Shown in pieces: positions 59,389 to 63,654 of a stretch of 63,654 bases of DNA. This DNA is from Polyangiaceae bacterium. GTDB taxonomy: Bacteria > Myxococcota_A > Polyangia > Polyangiales > Polyangiaceae. The stretch lies in the NCBI GenBank assembly GCA_025353725.1, contig JANXOF010000029.1:1-63654 (forward strand). Reading direction: 5' to 3'. Each line of letters starts with the position of its first letter. Within the stretch, counting starts at the first letter, position 1. The notes under the pieces are model-generated. The model did no database searches, was not told the DNA's origin, and saw only the letters and a program-made list of their open reading frames with translations. The translations under genes and the position numbers were made by a program.

Positions 59389-59874
59389 TTACCAGCCGCT
59401 TTTTGACTGGGACAGGACATACGCTGCGAGCGCGTCAATCTCTGAATCGGACAGTCGCCCCTGGAAGGCGGGCATCGCGTTTTTTCCTTCGGTCACGATG
59501 TTCGCAATGGCAGTGATCGAATCCATTCGATACGCGCGGAGCGCCTCTTTGCTCAGACTTTTCTGCGGAACAATGACGTTCTTTCCGCCCGCATGACACG
59601 CCGCACAACGCGCGCTCTCGAAGAGTGCCTTGCCTGCGTCGGCGTCAGCACCTGGGGTCGGTGAGGCCACCTCCGAGGGCAAGCTTGCCAGCTCCTCGCT
59701 TGAATCGTCGCGACCTTGCGCGTCTTCGGAGTCGGACGGGGTGACCGCGGACAATGAGTTCGACGCACGCGTCGAGTCCTCCGTGGGTCCTGCACAAGCC
59801 GGAACCGACAGTGCTGTGAAAACGGCAAGCCCGATGAACCAACCCCGAGTTTTGCGCGCGTGACCTTCCGACAT
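59389..59874 (-). CDS. Cytochrome c6-like heme lipoprotein
   Basis: A 161-residue lipoprotein from ATG 59874, supported by GGAAGGAG at 59883-59890 (8-base spacing). The signal ends in lipobox SVPAC. A Ser/Thr/Asp/Glu-rich linker of about 60 residues leads to a c-type cytochrome domain of about 80: GKALFESARCAACHAGG (CxxCH), ITAIANIVTEGKNAMPAFQG (Met axial ligand) and SEIDALAAYVLSQSKSGW. The pattern is like cytochrome c6/c553 small electron carriers. An anchored periplasmic electron-transfer role is inferred. Upstream gap to pruA is 273 bases with no feature seen. Confidence 0.85.
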   Translation of the reverse strand: MSEGHARKTRGWFIGLAVFTALSVPACAGPTEDSTRASNSLSAVTPSDSEDAQGRDDSSEELASLPSEVASPTPGADADAGKALFESARCAACHAGGKNVIVPQKSLSKEALRAYRMDSITAIANIVTEGKNAMPAFQGRLSDSEIDALAAYVLSQSKSGW

Positions 59875-60147
59875 GACACTTACTCCTTCCCGGTCCACCC
59901 GGTGAACCAAGGTGCTGCACCCGGCGTACCAGCCCGACACATCGACCAAAGGTAGGCTTCTGCCGTCGATTTTCGCGTCGGTGAGCGAAGCTTTCGGCGT
60001 CTATCCGCGGATCGGAAGGATCAAGGTCGCACCAGACCTGGGTCGCCTGAACTTCGTCGTCGAGCGTGCGAGGTGGGCGGACGCGCGCGACGAACGGAAA
60101 GACGTGTCGGTCGGTGAACGTCGTTGTCGGCAGGACGCGCCTGAGAC

Positions 60148-61788
60148 CTACTCGGCGCTCATCGCGGGGTAGCCGACGGCGAGGGGCGGCACGAACGTCT
60201 CTTTGACGACGCGAGGCGATGCCCAACGAAGAAGGTTGTATGCGCTCCCTGCTTTGTCGTTCGTTCCGGATGCGCGACCGCCGCCGAAAGGCTGTTGCCC
60301 GACCACGGCACCCGTGGGCTTGTCGTTGATGTACAAATTGCCAGCGGCCTGACGAAGCCGTGTGACGGCCACTGCCACCGCTTTGCGATCGCGCGCGAAG
60401 ACGGCGCCGGTCAGCGCATAAGGGCTCGTGTGATCGATGAGCGAGAGCACGTCGTCGACGCCGCTCGGCTTACCGTCGTCGTAGACGTAGACGCCGAGCA
60501 CCGGGCCGAACAACTCCTCCTCGAGCAACGCGTGCGACGGCGAGCTCACCTCGACGAGCGTAGCTCCGCAAAACCAACCCTTGTCACGCGACCAGCCTTT
60601 GTCAGCGAGCATCGTCACGCTCGCATCGTTCTTCAAACGCTCGTGCCATGCGTTGAGCCTGGTCCAGGCGCGCTCATTGATGACAGCGCCCATGAGATTG
60701 CGAAAGTCGCGAACGTCGCCCATCGCGATGGCGTCAATGTGTGCGACGACCCGATCGCGCACCGACGGCCAAAGCGATCGCGGAATGTACGCGCGTGAGG
60801 CGGCCGAGCACTTCTGGCCTTGAAACTCGTACGCGCCGCGGACAAGGGCCACCGCGAGCGCCTCGACTTCGGCGCTCGGGTCGGCGAACACGAAGTCCTT
60901 TCCGCCGGTCTCACCAACGAGGCGCGGGTAGCTTTTGTAGTTTGCAATGTTCTCTCCGACGCCGCGCCAGAGCGATTGAAACACCTTCGTGGAACCCGTG
61001 AAGTGAATGCCCGCGAGCGCGCGATGACGAAGGCATGTCTGCGCGATCACTGCGCCGTCGCCGTAAACAACATTGATGACGCCGGGCGGGAGCCCCGCGG
61101 CCTCGAAGAGCCTCATTGTATGGTAAGCGGCAAGGCTTTGGTTCTCTGCGGGCTTCCAGACGACCACATTCCCGAGCAGCGCGCACGCCGTGGGCAAGTT
61201 GCCCGCGATGGCCGTAAAGTTAAAGGGCGTTACCGCGAGAACGAAGCCCTCGAGAGGCCGCAATTCGAGCGTATTCAAAAAACCGTTCGGTGAGATCGGT
61301 TGATGCTCGGCAAGCCGCGACGCGAACGCCACATTGAAGCGCAGGAAATCGATGAACTCACACGCGGCGTCGACTTCGGCCTGCACCACGGTCTTGCTTT
61401 GGCCGAGCATCGTCGCGGCGTTCAGAATTTGACGCCACGGCCCTGCGAGCAACTCGGCGGCTCTCATGAACACACGCGCACGCTCCGCGAACGGCGTCGC
61501 AGCCCATCCCGGCGCCGCGTCGAGCGCCGCCGCAATGGCGCGCTCGGCGACCAAAGCGCCTCCGTTGTGGCACGTCGCGAGGACAAGCGCATGATCGTGC
61601 GGCGCCCGCACCTCGTAGGTTGCTCCCTCACGCGACTCCTTGCCAGCGACCACGTGCGGCACGTCGGGCCGCTCGAGGGCCATCGACGCGAGCGCGCTTT
61701 TGAGGTGCGCACGCTCCGGAGACCCAGGCGCATAGGAAAGAATCGGCTCGTTGACGGGATCAGGTGTGGTCGTCGGGAGGTCCAACAT
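60148..61788 (-). CDS. pruA: Delta-1-pyrroline-5-carboxylate dehydrogenase
   Basis: A 546-residue NAD-dependent aldehyde dehydrogenase that oxidises glutamate semialdehyde/P5C to glutamate in proline catabolism. It is the ALDH4-type standalone form, and its length and the N-terminal NEPILSYAPGSPERAHL are characteristic. Motifs: VTPFNFTAIAGNLP and NVVVWKPAEN (cofactor), GIHFTGSTKVFQSLW, RLVGETGGKDFVFADPSA (general-base Glu), YEFQGQKCSAASRAYIP with the nucleophile Cys, and LLEEELFGPVLGVYVYDD. Not fused to proline dehydrogenase, and no putA is adjacent. Divergent from argG across 62 bases. Confidence 0.95.
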   Translation of the reverse strand: MLDLPTTTPDPVNEPILSYAPGSPERAHLKSALASMALERPDVPHVVAGKESREGATYEVRAPHDHALVLATCHNGGALVAERAIAAALDAAPGWAATPFAERARVFMRAAELLAGPWRQILNAATMLGQSKTVVQAEVDAACEFIDFLRFNVAFASRLAEHQPISPNGFLNTLELRPLEGFVLAVTPFNFTAIAGNLPTACALLGNVVVWKPAENQSLAAYHTMRLFEAAGLPPGVINVVYGDGAVIAQTCLRHRALAGIHFTGSTKVFQSLWRGVGENIANYKSYPRLVGETGGKDFVFADPSAEVEALAVALVRGAYEFQGQKCSAASRAYIPRSLWPSVRDRVVAHIDAIAMGDVRDFRNLMGAVINERAWTRLNAWHERLKNDASVTMLADKGWSRDKGWFCGATLVEVSSPSHALLEEELFGPVLGVYVYDDGKPSGVDDVLSLIDHTSPYALTGAVFARDRKAVAVAVTRLRQAAGNLYINDKPTGAVVGQQPFGGGRASGTNDKAGSAYNLLRWASPRVVKETFVPPLAVGYPAMSAE

Positions 61789-61850
61789 GAGGACCTGGAC
61801 CCTAGTCCCTCGCTAGATGCGCCGCGACGTGGTTAAAGTCTTGGATCCTC

Positions 61851-63191
61851 ATGGCACGCATCTTCCGCACGCTCCCCGAAAAAGGTCAATCCATCGCCAT
61901 CGCCTTCTCGGGCGGTCTTGACACACGATGTGCCGTCGCTTGGCTCACGCGGCGTGGGCTCACCGTTCACGCGTACACGGCCGATCTCGCGCAACCCGAC
62001 GAGCGTGACGTCACCGACGTTCCCAAAGAGGCGCGTAGGCACGGCGCGGTCGCCGCGCGCCTCCTCGATTGCCGCGAAGCGATAGCGCGTGAGGGAGTGA
62101 TAGCGCTTCAGTGCGGCGCGTTTCACCTCTCGACGGCCGGGCGCAAGTACTTTAACACAACGCCGCTCGGGCGCGCCGTCACCGGAACGGCGATCGCGCG
62201 AGCCATGGCCGAGGACGGCGTCGGGATCTTCGGCGACGGAAGCACGCACAAAGGTAACGACATTCAGCGCTTTTATCGCTACGGGCTGCTCGTTCAGCCC
62301 ACCATGCGCGTGTACAAGCCCTGGCTCGATGCCGCGTTTGTGGGCGAGCTCGGCGGACGCACGGAGATGTCACAATTTTTGGACGCGGCGGGGCTCCCCT
62401 ACTCCATGAAGGCCGAGAAAGCCTACAGCACGGACAGCAACATGCTTGGCGCCACGCACGAGGCGAAAGACCTCGAGCGTCTCGATCGCGGGGTCACCAT
62501 CGTCGATCCGATCATGGGCGTCGCGTCGTGGCGAAGCGACGTCGCCATCGAAACGGAGCGCGTGGTCGTGTCGTTCGAGCGAGGTGTTCCCGTGGCGATA
62601 GGCCACAAACGATTCGACTCGCTCACGCAGGCCGTCCTCGAAGCGAACGCCGTCGGAGGTCGCCACGGACTCGGCGTGAGCGACCAGATCGAGAATCGCG
62701 TGATCGAGGCCAAGAGCCGCGGCATCTATGAGGCCCCCGGAATGTCACTCTTTCACATTGTCTACGAGCGTTTGCTGAGTGCCATTCACAACGAAAATGC
62801 ACTTGACCAATATGCGTCGCTCGGTCGTCGACTCGGCCGGTTGCTTTACGAGGGCCGCTGGTACGATCCCGAAGCACGCATGCTAAAGCTCGCCCTCACC
62901 GAAGGCATTGCGGCGCACGTCACGGGCTCCGTGGAGCTCGAGCTGCGACGCGGCGACGACTACTCGATTCTTACGACCGAAGCCGAAGCCGCGACGTACT
63001 CACCCGACAAGCTCTCCATGGAGCGGAGTGAGTCCCTCTTCACGCCCGAAGACCGCATCGGCGCGCTGGAGATGCAAACGCTCTCGGTCCTCGACAGTCG
63101 CGCGATTCTCCAACACGCGGACAAGGTGAAGTCGGCCGGCAACGGGCTGCCCATTGACATCGACCTCGGACGAACGCCCCCACGTACGTAA
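61851..63191 (+). CDS. argG: Argininosuccinate synthase
   Basis: A 446-residue enzyme that condenses citrulline and aspartate with ATP to argininosuccinate. [19 protein letters not shown] is the ATP-binding PP-loop. It is followed by [65 protein letters not shown]. This is the long E. coli-type form (about 447 residues). No other arg genes are in the window. A good ribosome-binding site is not visible, but the ATG fits family length. Confidence 0.95.
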   Translation: MARIFRTLPEKGQSIAIAFSGGLDTRCAVAWLTRRGLTVHAYTADLAQPDERDVTDVPKEARRHGAVAARLLDCREAIAREGVIALQCGAFHLSTAGRKYFNTTPLGRAVTGTAIARAMAEDGVGIFGDGSTHKGNDIQRFYRYGLLVQPTMRVYKPWLDAAFVGELGGRTEMSQFLDAAGLPYSMKAEKAYSTDSNMLGATHEAKDLERLDRGVTIVDPIMGVASWRSDVAIETERVVVSFERGVPVAIGHKRFDSLTQAVLEANAVGGRHGLGVSDQIENRVIEAKSRGIYEAPGMSLFHIVYERLLSAIHNENALDQYASLGRRLGRLLYEGRWYDPEARMLKLALTEGIAAHVTGSVELELRRGDDYSILTTEAEAATYSPDKLSMERSESLFTPEDRIGALEMQTLSVLDSRAILQHADKVKSAGNGLPIDIDLGRTPPRT

Positions 63192-63341
63192 CCGACGCTA
63201 AAGGTTGATCCTTGCGCGCGGGAGGCTCGAACTCTTCCGCCCTCGCCCGGGGTCACGAAGGTGAAAACGCGAAGCGTGGGCACGTCCTTTGCCAAAGTAC
63301 TGCCGCTATCACGCCACGCTGACAGTGGCTGCCCCATTCCC

Positions 63342-63509
63342 TTATCGAATGCCGCAAATATTTTTGCAGAACGCATGTTCGGAGATGAGTTTGCCGAACT
63401 CGACCATGAGGGGCCGGAGTCGCTCCTCTCGCATCTTGGAAATCGCGCGGCACCAGTAACAACCTTGGTTGAAGAGCCGTATCCCCTGCACGGAGGCACG
63501 TTCTTTCAT
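63342..63509 (-). CDS. Possible small ORF, unknown
   Basis: A 55-residue frame on the reverse strand (MKERASVQGIRLFNQGCYWC, ... ICGIR) with moderately high third-position GC. It has three separate cysteines besides a CYWC pair. No ribosome-binding site or homology is apparent. It sits in the 348-base gap between argG and the IS66-type fragment, where nothing else is recognised. It could be a remnant of a gene broken by insertion, or chance. Confidence 0.2.
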   Translation of the reverse strand: MKERASVQGIRLFNQGCYWCRAISKMREERLRPLMVEFGKLISEHAFCKNICGIR

Positions 63510-63539
63510 CGATAATGGCTTGGCGGCATACTCGCATGA

Positions 63540-63654
63540 ATGAGGACGAGTGCAGAGCAGTGGGCGGAACGTGTACGCGCTTGGCGCGAGAGCGGCGTGA
63601 CAGGAGAGGAATTCGCGAAGTCCATCGGATGTCGCGTCAGTGCACTCTATTCGT
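63540..63654 (+). mobile_element. IS66-family accessory protein TnpA-like gene, 5' end (cut by right edge)
   Basis: From ATG 63540 the frame gives 38 codons open to the edge: MRTSAEQWAERVRAWRESGV then TGEEFAKSIGCRVSALYS. This is the N-terminus of the small IS66 TnpA/helix-turn-helix transposase family (pattern S.EQW..RV..WR.SGL...EFA...G....TLY.W). In an intact IS66 element tnpB and the DDE tnpC gene follow. A stop lies directly upstream in frame, so the ATG is the start. No terminal inverted repeat could be identified in the visible part. Confidence 0.6.

Noticed and set aside
63212-63245. Sequence resembling a tRNA T-arm (GGCTCGAACTC)
   Set aside because: No GTTC core and no acceptor, D or anticodon arms can be formed around it.

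Overview
The window is a high-GC chromosomal segment that looks like a myxobacterium-type delta-proteobacterium (Myxococcota, Polyangiales-like). This is inferred from gene content, not from an rRNA. About fourteen genes encode proteins with lipobox signals, several with Ala/Pro/Ser-rich linkers. There is a sigma-54-type promoter in front of a sigma factor gene, multi-domain fusions, tandem Cys-rich surface lipoproteins, NHL and PQQ beta-propellers, and many GTG/TTG starts with 4-base overlaps. I see no rRNA, tRNA, CRISPR array or prophage. Mobile DNA is limited to the start of an IS66-type accessory gene cut by the right edge.

Layout. 0-1.7 kb: a carotenoid operon (crtI, then the first 35 codons of crtB running off the left edge). 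2-6.2 kb: miaB, a gamma-carbonic-anhydrase-like protein, a helix-turn-helix regulator behind a palindromic operator, an RlpA-like lipoprotein and a sigma factor behind a -24/-12 promoter. 6.3-11.9 kb: a lipoprotein, then a coupled set of an M16-like protein without the zinc motif, a phospholipase D/cardiolipin synthase and a PlsC acyltransferase. 11.9-15.5 kb: an internally duplicated lipoprotein, thiS and two unknown proteins. 15.6-21.2 kb: sucA, a small secreted protein, and a cyclic-nucleotide-domain MscS channel overlapping an unknown gene. 21.4-24.3 kb: a GST with a lost C-terminus, uppP, a SpoU methyltransferase, a coiled-coil lipoprotein and a peptidoglycan-binding protein. 24.4-26.3 kb: a kynureninase / tryptophan-dioxygenase operon. 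26.4-33.8 kb: mostly unrecognised exported proteins.

33.9-40.1 kb is the most interesting stretch. It holds a PPP-family phosphatase fused to a C-terminal PilZ (c-di-GMP) domain, two tandem Cys-rich lipoprotein paralogues, an ArsR-methyltransferase fusion in an operon with ahcY, and a stand-alone PilZ protein. 40.2-51.8 kb: a GT-C-type membrane protein, a PQQ-propeller protein, an esterase lipoprotein, a three-gene membrane/periplasmic operon followed by a tiny ribosome-binding-site-led membrane peptide, and a pseudouridine synthase-rRNA methyltransferase fusion. 52-59 kb: an SDR enzyme, two propeller lipoproteins and the UDP-glucose dehydrogenase/epimerase pair. 59-63.7 kb: a decayed HepT remnant, a c6-like cytochrome lipoprotein, P5C dehydrogenase, argG and the IS66-type fragment.

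Together the genes describe a metabolically standard chromosome (TCA cycle, methyl cycle, arginine, proline and tryptophan catabolism, tRNA and rRNA modification) laced with envelope and surface proteins and second-messenger sensors. Function calls rest on visible motifs and family knowledge; no database search was run.
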